Shown here in pieces: positions 17,455 through 25,567 of a DNA stretch of 64,000 bases; position 1 is the first letter of the stretch, and the number at the start of each line of letters is the position of its first letter. The position numbers and the translations under genes were made by a program. This stretch comes from DATARH01 sp963705325. Lineage in GTDB: Bacteria > Pseudomonadota > Alphaproteobacteria > ATCC43930 > CGMCC-115725. The stretch spans positions 1,116,001 through 1,180,000 of the forward strand of contig OY970069.1 in assembly GCA_963705325.1 (NCBI GenBank). Direction: 5' to 3'. The notes under the pieces are model-generated. The model worked only from the letters and a program-made list of their open reading frames with translations. It did not search any database and was not told where the DNA came from.

Positions 17455-18873
17455 GTGCGCTATCTCTCGACCCGCGATCCCGGCGCGAAGCCCGCGACCC
17501 ATTCCTTCGAGGACGTGCTGTTGGCTGGCCTCGCCGATGATGGCGGGCTTTATGTGCCCGAAGCCCTGCCGACACTCGATTTCGCCGCGCTCAATGGCCT
17601 GCCCTATGCCGACCTGGCGGCGCGCGTCGTCGGACTGTTCGCGGGCGACAGCTTCGGCCACAGCGAGTTGCGCCGGCTGACTGGGGCGGCCTATGCCGGG
17701 TTCCGCCACGAGGCCGTCACCCCGTTGATCCAGCTCGACGAGCGGCTGTGGCTGTTGGAGCTGTTTCATGGGCCCACGTTCGCCTTCAAGGATCTGGCGC
17801 TGCAGCTTCTGGGGCAGCTGTTCGACGCGGTGCTGGCGCGGCGCGGCGAGCATGTGACGATCGTCGGCGCGACCTCGGGCGACACCGGCTCGGCGGCGCT
17901 CGAAGCCTGCCGCGACCGCAATGGCATCGATGTTTTTTTTCTCTACCCGCACGGCCGCATCTCCGAGGTACAGCGGCGGCAGATGACGACGATCGACGCG
18001 ACGAACGCCCACGCCATCGCCATCGAGGGCACCTTCGATGACTGCCAGGATTTGGTGAAGGCGCTGTTCGCCGATACCGCGCTGCGCCGCGAACTGAACC
18101 TATCGGCGATGAACTCGATAAACTTCGCCCGCATCGCCGCGCAGATCGTCTACTACGTCGCCGCCGCCCTGGCCCTCGGCGCGGCGTCAAGTCCCCGGGG
18201 CCGGCCGGTCTCGTTCGCCGTGCCGACCGGCAATTTCGGCAATATCTACGCGGCGCATCTGGCGCGGGCGCTGGGACTGCCGGTCGAGCTTCTGGTACTG
18301 GCGACCAACGCCAACGACATCCTGGCCCGCTACCTCCAGAGCGGCGACATGAGCATCTCCACGGTCAACCCAAGCCTCAGCCCGAGCATGGACATTCAGG
18401 TGGCGAGCAATTTCGAGCGCTTGCTGTTTGAATTGAAAGGCCGCAGCGGCGCCGCGGTGACCCAAGCGATCGCCGCGTTCCGCCGCGACGGCGCATTGCC
18501 GCCCGACGACCAAGCCTGGCATGCGGCGTCGAAACTCTTCACTGGCCACCGGGTCGACGATGCCGGCACGCTGGCGGAGATCGGTGAGACCTACAAGCGG
18601 ACCGGCATCCTCGTCGATCCGCACACCGCGATCGGCATCGCCGCGGCGCGCGCGCATCGGGACGGGGAGGCGCCAATCGTCGCGCTGGCGACCGCGCACC
18701 CCGCGAAGTTTGGTGATGCCGTCGAGCGCGCGACCGGCCTGCGGCCGCCACTGCCGCCGGCGCTCGCCGAAATGATGGAGCGGCCGGAACGGGTCGCAAT
18801 CCTGCCCAACGACATCGCCGCCGTGTCGCGCTTTGTTCGCGAACGGGCGCGACGTCAGGCGAGGGCGGCATGA
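17455..18873 (+). CDS. thrC: Threonine synthase
   Basis: PLP enzyme converting O-phosphohomoserine to threonine. 472 aa from the GTG at 17455; a TTG at 17383 is open but not supported by homology, since conserved sequence begins VRYLSTRDPG. The PLP lysine is Lys112 in TFAFKDLALQLL. The phosphate-binding loop region is VGATSGDTGSAA, and a second conserved segment is VPTGNFGNIYAA. The length fits the long (fungal/E. coli-like) threonine synthase class. The stop codon overlaps the start of the M16 peptidase gene, a thrC-M16 pairing common in alphaproteobacteria. Confidence 0.95.
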   Translation: MRYLSTRDPGAKPATHSFEDVLLAGLADDGGLYVPEALPTLDFAALNGLPYADLAARVVGLFAGDSFGHSELRRLTGAAYAGFRHEAVTPLIQLDERLWLLELFHGPTFAFKDLALQLLGQLFDAVLARRGEHVTIVGATSGDTGSAALEACRDRNGIDVFFLYPHGRISEVQRRQMTTIDATNAHAIAIEGTFDDCQDLVKALFADTALRRELNLSAMNSINFARIAAQIVYYVAAALALGAASSPRGRPVSFAVPTGNFGNIYAAHLARALGLPVELLVLATNANDILARYLQSGDMSISTVNPSLSPSMDIQVASNFERLLFELKGRSGAAVTQAIAAFRRDGALPPDDQAWHAASKLFTGHRVDDAGTLAEIGETYKRTGILVDPHTAIGIAAARAHRDGEAPIVALATAHPAKFGDAVERATGLRPPLPPALAEMMERPERVAILPNDIAAVSRFVRERARRQARAA

Positions 18874-20129
18874 GCGTCGGACTCGCCACCCTGGCCAACG
18901 GGCTGCGGATCGTCACCGACTGCATCGACACCGTCGCCACCGTATCGCTCGGCCTGTGGGTCGATGTCGGCACCCGCCACGAACCGGCCGTGGTCAACGG
19001 CGTCGCGCATTTCCTCGAACACATGGCGTTCAAGGGCACCGAGCGCCGTTCGGCGCTCGCCATCGCCGAAGAGATCGAGGCGGTCGGCGGCCACCTCAAC
19101 GCCTACACCTCGCGCGAAAGCACCGCCTTTTACGCCAAGGTGCTCAAGGAGGATGTCGGCCTCGCCCTCGACATCCTCGCCGACATCCTGCAGCACTCGA
19201 CCTTCGAGCCCGGCGAGCTCGAACGCGAGCGCACCGTGATCCTGCAGGAAATCGGACAGGCCAACGACACGCCCGACGACATTATCTTCGATTACTTCCA
19301 GGAGCGCGCCTTCCCGGACCAGGCGATGGGGCGGCCGGTGCTGGGTAGCCCCGAGATCATCAAGAACCTGTCGCGGGAGGCGGTGGTCAGCTATTTGAAG
19401 GACCATTACGGCGCCAAGCGCATGGTGCTGTCGGCCGCCGGCAATCTCGACCACGACAGTTTTGTCGCGCTCGCCGAAAAGCTGCTCTGCGAGATACCCG
19501 CCGAGCGCGCGGTCAGGACCGAGACGGCGCGCTATGTCGGCGGCGATTTCCGCTTGGACCGGGACCTCGAACAACTGCACCTGGTGCTGGGTTTCCCGGG
19601 GATCAAGCTCGACGACCCCGACTATTACGCCGCCGCGGTGCTGTCGACCGCGTTCGGCGGCGGCATGTCCTCGCGCCTCTTCCAGGAGGTGCGCGAGAAG
19701 CGCGGTCTCGTCTACGCGATCAACTCCTTCGCCCATTCCTATCGCGATGGCGGGCTGTTCGGCATCTATGCCGGGACCGGCGAGGAAGAGGCTGCGGAAC
19801 TGCTGCCGGTGTTGTGCGACGAGACCCGCAAGCTCGACGACGGTTTCGCGCCAGGCGAGCTGGCGCGCGCCAAGGCGCAGATGAAGGCCGGGCTGCTGAT
19901 GTCGCTCGAAAGCACCTCGGCGCGCTGCGAGCAGATGGCCCAGCACATGTTGATCCACGGCACGCCGTTCGACCCCGCTGACATCGTTCGCCGCATCGAC
20001 GCGGTCGACGATGCCGCGATCGGGCGCGTCGTCGCCGGTTGGCGCGGCGCCCCGCCGACCCTGGTTGCCTTGGGCCCGGCCGGGCGGCTGGAAGATTTCG
20101 CGCGCTTCACAGCGCGGCTCAGCGGCTGA
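18870..20129 (+). CDS. M16 family zinc metallopeptidase (processing-peptidase-like)
   Basis: 419 aa. The inverted zinc motif HxxEH is His47-Glu50-His51 (HFLEH) with a distal Glu near 127 in the KEDVGLALDIL helix. The typical second-half glycine-rich loop is GGGMSSRLFQEVREKRGLVY. Bacterial relatives of mitochondrial processing peptidase beta degrade or process peptides. The ATG overlaps the thrC stop by 4 bases, showing translational coupling. The GNAT gene follows after 14 bases. Confidence 0.95.
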   Translation: MSVGLATLANGLRIVTDCIDTVATVSLGLWVDVGTRHEPAVVNGVAHFLEHMAFKGTERRSALAIAEEIEAVGGHLNAYTSRESTAFYAKVLKEDVGLALDILADILQHSTFEPGELERERTVILQEIGQANDTPDDIIFDYFQERAFPDQAMGRPVLGSPEIIKNLSREAVVSYLKDHYGAKRMVLSAAGNLDHDSFVALAEKLLCEIPAERAVRTETARYVGGDFRLDRDLEQLHLVLGFPGIKLDDPDYYAAAVLSTAFGGGMSSRLFQEVREKRGLVYAINSFAHSYRDGGLFGIYAGTGEEEAAELLPVLCDETRKLDDGFAPGELARAKAQMKAGLLMSLESTSARCEQMAQHMLIHGTPFDPADIVRRIDAVDDAAIGRVVAGWRGAPPTLVALGPAGRLEDFARFTARLSG

Positions 20130-20143
20130 GGACGGGCAGGCCG

Positions 20144-20743
20144 ATGGCGCCGCAACGCAAGACCTTCCCGCGACTGTTCACGACCCGCGCCGAGCAACCG
20201 CGGCTGCTCGGGGCCAAGGTGTTCCTGCGTCCGCCCGAGCGCGGCGATTACGACGCATGGGCGACGCTGCGGGCGCGGTCGCGAAGTTTCCTCACGCCGT
20301 GGGAGCCGACGTGGCCGCCCGATGCGCTGAGCCGCTCCAGTTTCCGCGCGCGGATCGCGCGCTACGGCGAGGATTGGCGCGGCGACCAGGGCTACAATTT
20401 CTTCATCTTCCGCGAGGACGAAACGCTCGTCGGCGGCGTCGGGCTTTCCAATGTGCGGCGCGGCGTCGCCGAGACCGCCAGCCTCGGCTATTGGGTCGGC
20501 GAGCCGTTCGCGCGCCAGGGGTTCATGACCGCAGCGCTGCCGCTGTTGCTCGACTTCTCGTTCGACCGGCTGCGCCTGCACCGGGTCGAGGCGGCGTGCC
20601 TGCCGACCAACGAGCCGAGTAAGGCGCTGTTGCGGCGCACCGGCTTTACCGAGGAGGGTTACGCGCGGCGCTATTTGCTGATCGACGGCAAGTGGCAGGA
20701 CCACGTGCTGTTCGCGATCCTGCGCGAGGACTGGCGGGGGTAG
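20144..20743 (+). CDS. GNAT family N-acetyltransferase (RimJ/RimL-like)
   Basis: 199 aa Acetyltransf_3 domain protein, acetyl-CoA dependent. Visible are the acetyl-CoA-binding loop region YWVGEPFARQGFMTAAL and the C-terminal RLHRVEAACLPTNEPSKALLRRTGF characteristic of RimJ/RimL-type acetylation of protein N-termini. The ATG at 20144 matches the family N-terminus (LFTTRAEQPRLLGAKVFLRPP). Third gene of the thrC-M16-GNAT run. The C-terminus converges on YqgE with 6 bases between stops. Confidence 0.9.
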   Translation: MAPQRKTFPRLFTTRAEQPRLLGAKVFLRPPERGDYDAWATLRARSRSFLTPWEPTWPPDALSRSSFRARIARYGEDWRGDQGYNFFIFREDETLVGGVGLSNVRRGVAETASLGYWVGEPFARQGFMTAALPLLLDFSFDRLRLHRVEAACLPTNEPSKALLRRTGFTEEGYARRYLLIDGKWQDHVLFAILREDWRG

Positions 20744-20749
20744 CTACGC

Positions 20750-21307
20750 CTAGGCGTGCCCGGCCTCGCCTGAGAGCATCTCGGGGCTGACCCCCAGTTT
20801 CTTGAGCGCTCGCTGCCATTTGCTGTCGTCGGCGTCGTCGAACACCAGCTCGGAATCAGCGGCGACCGAAAGCCAGCCATTGGCCTGGATCTCAGCATCG
20901 AGCTGGCCCGGGGCCCAACCGGCATAGCCGAGCGCCAAGAGGCTCTGGCGCGGTCCCTCGCCCTTGCCCATCGCGCGCAGGATGTCGATCGTCGCGGTCA
21001 TCGCGAAGCCGCCGGTAATGTCGAGTGTCGCTTCCTCGCGGTAGTCAGCGCTGTGCAGCACGAAGCCGCGGCCGGGATCGACCGGTCCGCCGAAATGCAC
21101 CGGCTGCGGCCGGTTGGCGCGCGCCGGCTCGATCTTCAGGTGCTCGTAAAGCTCGTCGAGGGTCAGCGCCTCGATGGTCTTGTTGACGACAAGACCCATC
21201 GCCCCGGCCTCCTCGCTGTAGGCGCAGATATAGACCACCGAGCGGGCAAAGCGCGGGTCCTGCATCTGCGGCATCGCGACGAGTAGCTGGCCGGTCAGCG
21301 AGCTCAC
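20750..21307 (-). CDS. YqgE/AlgH family protein (cytoplasmic)
   Basis: 185 aa UPF0301 protein. Landmarks are LTGQLLVAMPQMQDPRFARSVVYIC at the N-terminus, GLVVNK, FGGPVDPGRGFVLH, and LLALGYAGWAPGQLDAEI. A GTG start at 21307 has GGAGG about 8 bases upstream. Molecular function is unsettled; relatives are linked to alginate regulation and redox homeostasis. It has no signal peptide, unlike its paralogue at 22041-22673, and the two flank a peroxiredoxin gene. Confidence 0.92.
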   Translation of the reverse strand: MSSLTGQLLVAMPQMQDPRFARSVVYICAYSEEAGAMGLVVNKTIEALTLDELYEHLKIEPARANRPQPVHFGGPVDPGRGFVLHSADYREEATLDITGGFAMTATIDILRAMGKGEGPRQSLLALGYAGWAPGQLDAEIQANGWLSVAADSELVFDDADDSKWQRALKKLGVSPEMLSGEAGHA

Positions 21308-21496
21308 CCAATTCCTCCCTTTCCGCTAACGGCAAATATAGGGTGCCCGCGCCGATTGCGACGACAAAAAATAGCCGCTCCATCGGGAGTGGCCGGTGCG
21401 GTTTACGCAACCTGCCGCGCTATGCTATCGCTCTAGTCCCGTTTCGGCGCGACGCGCGCGGCGTCCGCCGAGCCACCCCTTCAAAGGAATCCCCCG

Positions 21497-21979
21497 ATGA
21501 CGATCAAGGTTGGCGACAAGGTCCCCGCCGTCAATTTCCGGGTGCTCACCGCCGAAGGCCCGAAGGAGCTGACCAGCGACGAGCTATTCAAGGGCAAGAA
21601 GGTCGCTTTTTTCGCGGTGCCCGGCGCCTTCACCCCGACCTGTTCGCAGCGCCATCTGCCCGGCTATGTCGACAAGGCCGACGCGTTGAAGGCCAAGGGC
21701 GTCGACACCATTGCCTGTGTGTCGGTCAACGACGCGTTCGTCATGGGCGCCTGGGGCAAGGACCAGAAGACCGAGGGCAAGGTGACGATGCTGGCCGACG
21801 GCAGCGGCGACTTCACCCGCGCGGTCGATCTCGAATTGGACGCCACCCGCAACGGGCTCGGCAAGCGCTCGCAGCGCTATTCGATGCTGGTCGATGACGG
21901 CGTGGTCAAGGCGCTGCACGTCGAGGCGCCGGGCAAGTTCGAGGTGTCCGACGCCGACACGATGCTGAAAGACCTTTAG
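21497..21979 (+). CDS. Peroxiredoxin (Prx5 type)
   Basis: 160 aa thiol peroxidase reducing hydrogen peroxide and organic hydroperoxides. The peroxidatic Cys49 is in PGAFTPTCSQRHLPGY, the diagnostic Prx5 motif, with the conserved Thr/Pro before it. No second resolving cysteine is obvious apart from the one in ACVSVND (about residue 75), so a glutathione-type 1-Cys mechanism is possible. An AAAGGAA site lies before the ATG. It diverges from the cytoplasmic YqgE gene and converges on the exported one. Confidence 0.94.
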   Translation: MTIKVGDKVPAVNFRVLTAEGPKELTSDELFKGKKVAFFAVPGAFTPTCSQRHLPGYVDKADALKAKGVDTIACVSVNDAFVMGAWGKDQKTEGKVTMLADGSGDFTRAVDLELDATRNGLGKRSQRYSMLVDDGVVKALHVEAPGKFEVSDADTMLKDL

Positions 21980-22040
21980 CCCCCAATTCCGTCGCCTTCC
22001 CAAACATGAGGCGGCCGCGGGTGTCTTCTCGCGGCCAGCC

Positions 22041-22673
22041 TCACAATTCCTGGCCGCGGCGGGCGAGCGCCTTGTCCCAGATCGCATTGCGGTCCTCGTC
22101 AAAGACCAGCGCCGTATCTTCCGGCACGGTGAACCAGTCGTTGCGCGCGATCTCGGCCTCGAGTTGGCCGGGACCCCACCCGGTGTAACCCAAGGCGAAC
22201 AGGTATTTTCGCGGACCCTTGTGCTGCCCGATGTCGCGCAGCGCGTCCTTGCTGCCGGTCATCGCCACCTTGCCGTCGACCGTCATGGTTTCCGCGCGGT
22301 GATACTCGGCGGTATGGATCAAAAAACCCAAATCTGTCTGCACCGGCCCGCCTTTAAAGACCATGACCGAACCTTCGACCCCGGTGTCCTTGTCGCCGGT
22401 CGATGCGAGCAACTCGGCGATGGTCTGCTCGACGACCGGCTGGTTGATGACGATGCCGACCGCGCCGTCCTTGTCATGCTGCAGCAGTAGGACCACCGCG
22501 TGATAGAAGCGCGGATCGCCGATCTGCGCCGAGGCGATCAAGAGGTCGCCCGGCGGCGGATCGGAGGGTTGTGCCGGATGCGGCGCGGGCGGCGCGCCCG
22601 GCTCTGTCGCGGCGAAGCCCAGCGCCGCGGCAGCCAAACAACAAGCAATAAGCGTGGCGCGCCCAATCCTCAT
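22041..22673 (-). CDS. YqgE/AlgH family protein with signal peptide (exported paralogue)
   Basis: 210 aa. Residues 1-22 form a Sec signal peptide (MRIGRATLIACCLAAAALGFA), followed by a proline-rich linker (residues about 25-42), then a complete YqgE domain: GDLLIASAQIGDPRFYHAVVLL, GIVINQPV, FKGGPVQTDLGFLIHT, LFALGYTGWGPGQLEAEI. YqgE proteins are normally cytoplasmic, so an exported copy is unusual. It faces the peroxiredoxin tail to tail. Its start lies 50 bases from the divergent phosphotransferase gene. Confidence 0.9.
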   Translation of the reverse strand: MRIGRATLIACCLAAAALGFAATEPGAPPAPHPAQPSDPPPGDLLIASAQIGDPRFYHAVVLLLQHDKDGAVGIVINQPVVEQTIAELLASTGDKDTGVEGSVMVFKGGPVQTDLGFLIHTAEYHRAETMTVDGKVAMTGSKDALRDIGQHKGPRKYLFALGYTGWGPGQLEAEIARNDWFTVPEDTALVFDEDRNAIWDKALARRGQEL

Positions 22674-22724
22674 ATCGCCCTCTCACGAGTCGCGGTCGGC
22701 GGGATCGCGGCCTATCATATCAAC

Positions 22725-23747
22725 ATGCAGGGCGGCGACGAACTCGCACTCGACCGGATTGAACGCTGGCTCGGCGACCGCGTCGCCGGGTTCCGCGGCC
22801 CGCTGCGCGCCGAGCGCTTCGCCGGCGGCCAGTCGAACCCGACCTACCGGCTCTTCGCCGGCTCCGGCGATTACGTCCTGCGCAAGAAGCCGCCCGGTCC
22901 GTTGCTGCCGAGCGCGCACGCGGTCGACCGCGAGTTCCGGGTCATGCAGGCGCTGGCCAACACCGCGGTGCCGGTGCCCCAGGTCTACGCGCTGTGCGAG
23001 GACGAGGCGGTCACCGGCCGCGCGTTTTATGTGATGGAGCATTTGGACGGCCGCATCTTGTGGGATCAGCGGCTGCCCGGCATCGCGCCCACCGAACGCG
23101 GCGCGATGTTCGCCTCGATGAACCAGGTCATCGCCGACCTGCATTCGGTCGATTACGCCGCGCTGAGGCTCGAGGATTTCGGCCGATCGGGGAACTACAT
23201 GGCGCGGCAGATCGCGCGCTGGAGCCGGCAATACCGCGCTTCCGAAACGGTGCAACAGCCGGCGATGGACGCGCTGATCGACTGGCTGCCGGCGCATCTG
23301 CCGCCCGAGGGCAAGCCCGCGATCGTCCATGGTGACTACCGCATGGACAATCTGGTCTTCCACAAGACCGAGCCTCGCGTCATCGGCGTGCTCGATTGGG
23401 AGCTGTCGACGATCGGCGACCCGCTCGCCGATTTCGCCTATCACGCGATGAGCTGGCGGATCGACCCGAATGTGTATCAGGGTCTCGCCGGGGTCGATGT
23501 CGCGGCGCTGGGCATTCCCGACGAGGCCGAGTATGTGGCCGCCTATTGCCGCAACACGGGCCGCGCGGCAATCGAGGGCTGGGAGTTCTACCTCGCTTAC
23601 AGTCTCTTCCGGTTCGCGGCGATCTGTCAGGGCATCGCCAAGCGGGCGATCGACGGTACCGCCGCCAGCATCGAGGCGGACAAGATCGGTTCTCTCGCGC
23701 GGCCGTTCGGCGAGCAGGCTTGGGCATTGGCGAAATCGTTGGGTTGA
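22725..23747 (+). CDS. Phosphotransferase family protein (APH/ACAD10-like)
   Basis: 340 aa aminoglycoside-phosphotransferase-fold kinase of the kind found with acyl-CoA catabolism genes (ACAD10/FadE36-like). Motifs are the glycine-rich GGQSNPTYRL, the invariant Lys in VLRKKP, the catalytic loop HGDYRMDNLVF and the metal-binding LDWELSTIGDP. The ATG at 22725 is preferred to upstream frames because homology starts LDRIERWLGDRV. Next comes a 3-hydroxyacyl-CoA dehydrogenase, which fits a role in hydroxy-acyl or fatty-acid breakdown rather than antibiotic resistance. Confidence 0.92.
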   Translation: MQGGDELALDRIERWLGDRVAGFRGPLRAERFAGGQSNPTYRLFAGSGDYVLRKKPPGPLLPSAHAVDREFRVMQALANTAVPVPQVYALCEDEAVTGRAFYVMEHLDGRILWDQRLPGIAPTERGAMFASMNQVIADLHSVDYAALRLEDFGRSGNYMARQIARWSRQYRASETVQQPAMDALIDWLPAHLPPEGKPAIVHGDYRMDNLVFHKTEPRVIGVLDWELSTIGDPLADFAYHAMSWRIDPNVYQGLAGVDVAALGIPDEAEYVAAYCRNTGRAAIEGWEFYLAYSLFRFAAICQGIAKRAIDGTAASIEADKIGSLARPFGEQAWALAKSLG

Positions 23748-23770
23748 CGACCGTAATGTTATTTGACGCT

Positions 23771-23842
23771 TCCCGGCGCAAGCCGGGACCCACCTATCGG
23801 CAGTCTCCCGAATTGAAGGGTGGACCCCGGCTTTCGCCGGGG
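23771..23842. repeat. Paired REP-like palindromes
   Basis: TCCCGGCGCAAGCCGGGA (23771-23788) and CCCCGGCTTTCGCCGGGG (23825-23842) are two hairpins in inverted arrangement separated by a 36-base spacer with the half-palindromic arms CCCACC and GGGTGG. Same core as 15697-15714. It lies between the phosphotransferase and hydroxyacyl-CoA dehydrogenase genes. Confidence 0.75.
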
Positions 23843-23866
23843 AGCGGGATCTGAAAGGAGCAGAGC

Positions 23867-24715
23867 ATGGCGAACGAAAAAGTGGGTGTCGTCGGCGCCG
23901 GGCTGATGGGGGCGGAGATCGCGCTGGTCTTCGCGCTCGCCGGGCACGACGTGGTGCTGAGCGACACCGGCGAGGCGCAGCTCTCGGCGGCGTTTGAACG
24001 TCTCAACCGAACCCTCGACCGCGGCATCCAGCGCGGCTGGTACAAGGACGAGGAGAAGCCGCTCGCCTTGTCGCGCATTTCCACCACCGTCTCACTCAAC
24101 CCGTTCGCCGAGTGCGACTTCGTCACCGAGGCGGTGTTCGAGGACGAGGCGGTCAAGGCCGAGACCTACCGGAAGCTCGACGCGTTGTGCAAACCCGGCT
24201 GCATCCTCGCCAGCAACACCTCGACCATCCCGATCTCGACCCTCGCCTCTTATGTGAGCGAAGCGCGCCGGCCCAATTTCATCGGCACGCATTACTTCTC
24301 GCCGGCTTCGCGCATGAAGCTGGTCGAGGTGATCCCGGCCTTCGACACCGCGCCCGCGACGGTCGACACCGCGATGCGCCTCATGCAGCAGAACGACAAG
24401 GTCGCGATCAAGGTCAAGGACGTCGCCGGGTTCGCGGTCAACCGCATGTTCCTCATCTTTCTCAACGAGGCGGTGCGCCTGGTCGAGGACGGGGTGGCGA
24501 CCCCGGAGGACATCGACACCGCCTGCAAGCTCGGGCTCGGCCACCCGATGGGCCCGTTCGAGTTGATGGACGCGACTTCTTCGAAACTCTGCCTGCAGGT
24601 GTCGGAAATCCTCCACGACGCCTATGGCGAGCGCTTCCGTCCCCCGGCCCTCTTGCAACAGCGGGTCAAGGCCGGGTTTGTCGGCGGCCGCAACGCCCGC
24701 GGTTGGCGGAAGTAG
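23867..24715 (+). CDS. 3-hydroxyacyl-CoA (3-hydroxybutyryl-CoA) dehydrogenase
   Basis: 282 aa NAD-dependent enzyme interconverting 3-hydroxyacyl-CoA and 3-oxoacyl-CoA. The Rossmann motif is GVVGAGLMGAEIA at residues about 7-19. The active region includes SNTSTIPI, the catalytic His in GTHYFSPA and the glutamate of the LVEVIPA segment. The C-terminal domain has GFAVNRMF and LGHPMGPFELMD. The C-terminus GRNARGWRK is typical of the short HbdA/PaaH type. A GAAAGGAG site lies upstream. With the flanking phosphotransferase and SDR it forms a likely acyl-CoA catabolic cluster. Confidence 0.93.
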   Translation: MANEKVGVVGAGLMGAEIALVFALAGHDVVLSDTGEAQLSAAFERLNRTLDRGIQRGWYKDEEKPLALSRISTTVSLNPFAECDFVTEAVFEDEAVKAETYRKLDALCKPGCILASNTSTIPISTLASYVSEARRPNFIGTHYFSPASRMKLVEVIPAFDTAPATVDTAMRLMQQNDKVAIKVKDVAGFAVNRMFLIFLNEAVRLVEDGVATPEDIDTACKLGLGHPMGPFELMDATSSKLCLQVSEILHDAYGERFRPPALLQQRVKAGFVGGRNARGWRK

Positions 24716-24726
24716 ATGGTAGCGCT

Positions 24727-24818
24727 CCCCCTCACCCAGCTACGGGTAGGGCTCGGCTTCACCTCGCCAACCCTGCTCAACCCTCTCCCCCACTGGGGAA
24801 GAGGGAAGGGTGAGGGGG
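24727..24818. repeat. Inverted repeat of the CCCTCACCC family abutting a start codon
   Basis: Outer arms CCCCCTCACCC (24727-24737) and GGGTGAGGGGG (24808-24818) pair perfectly. Inside, CCCTCTCCCCCA/TGGGGAAGAGGG forms a second hairpin. The right arm ends 4 bases before the SDR start codon at 24823 and supplies its only ribosome-site-like purine run. A related block lies inside the E2 gene at 30369-30473. Confidence 0.75.
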
Positions 24819-24822
24819 TGCC

Positions 24823-25566
24823 ATGAAGCTCCCCGGCAAGGTTATCGTCGTCACCGGCGCGGCGCAGGGGATTGGCGCCGCGCTCCGCGCGCGTTTTGCG
24901 CGGGAAGGCGCCAAGGCGGCGGTCGGCGCCGACATCAAGCCCGCGCCCGGCGTTGTCCAGTGCGACGTCAGCTGCGAGGACGACATCGTCCGGCTGATCG
25001 ACGACACCGAGCAGAAACACGGTCCGATCGACCTGTTCTGCTCGAATGCCGGTATCGCCGTGCTCGACCCCGATTGGGACAACCCGGCGAGCGCCCCGAA
25101 CGAGGGCTGGGAGCGCAGTTGGGCGGTCAACGTCATGGCGCATGTCTACGCCGCGCGGCATCTGGTGCCGCTTATGAGCGCGCGCGGCGGCGGGTATTTT
25201 CTCAACACCGTGTCGGCGGCGGGCCTCTTGTCGCAGATCGGCAGTGGCCCCTATTCGGCGACCAAGCACGCCGCGCTCGGCTTCGCCGAGAACCTGGCGC
25301 TCACCACGCGCGACCGCGGCATCAAGGTCTCGGTGCTGTGCCCGCAAGGCGTCGACACGCCGATGCTGCACGGCATCACCCGCGGCGTCCCCGACCGCGA
25401 CGGCGTGCTGACCCCGGCGGCGCTCGCCGGCACGGTCGTCGAAGGCCTCGACACCGAGCGCTTCCTGATCCTGCCGCACCCGGAGGTGACGACCTATATC
25501 CGCCGCAAGGCCGACGATTACGACCGCTGGCTCGGCGGCATGGCACGGCTACGAAGGGGGATGTAG
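24823..25566 (+). CDS. SDR family oxidoreductase
   Basis: 247 aa short-chain dehydrogenase. VTGAAQGIG forms the cofactor loop at residues about 11-19; SNAG is the NNAG equivalent; the catalytic Ser lies in NTVSAAG; and YSATK gives the Tyr/Lys pair. It follows the 3-hydroxyacyl-CoA dehydrogenase and probably acts in the same acyl or alcohol oxidation route. Its initiation region is formed by the end of a palindromic repeat. Its stop is one base from the stop of the convergent TIR-NB-ARC gene. Confidence 0.92.
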   Translation: MKLPGKVIVVTGAAQGIGAALRARFAREGAKAAVGADIKPAPGVVQCDVSCEDDIVRLIDDTEQKHGPIDLFCSNAGIAVLDPDWDNPASAPNEGWERSWAVNVMAHVYAARHLVPLMSARGGGYFLNTVSAAGLLSQIGSGPYSATKHAALGFAENLALTTRDRGIKVSVLCPQGVDTPMLHGITRGVPDRDGVLTPAALAGTVVEGLDTERFLILPHPEVTTYIRRKADDYDRWLGGMARLRRGM

Positions 25567-25567
25567 T

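Noticed and set aside
22725..23747. Aminoglycoside resistance gene
   Set aside because: The fold is APH-like, but sequence and neighbours fit the ACAD10-like group associated with acyl-CoA catabolism.
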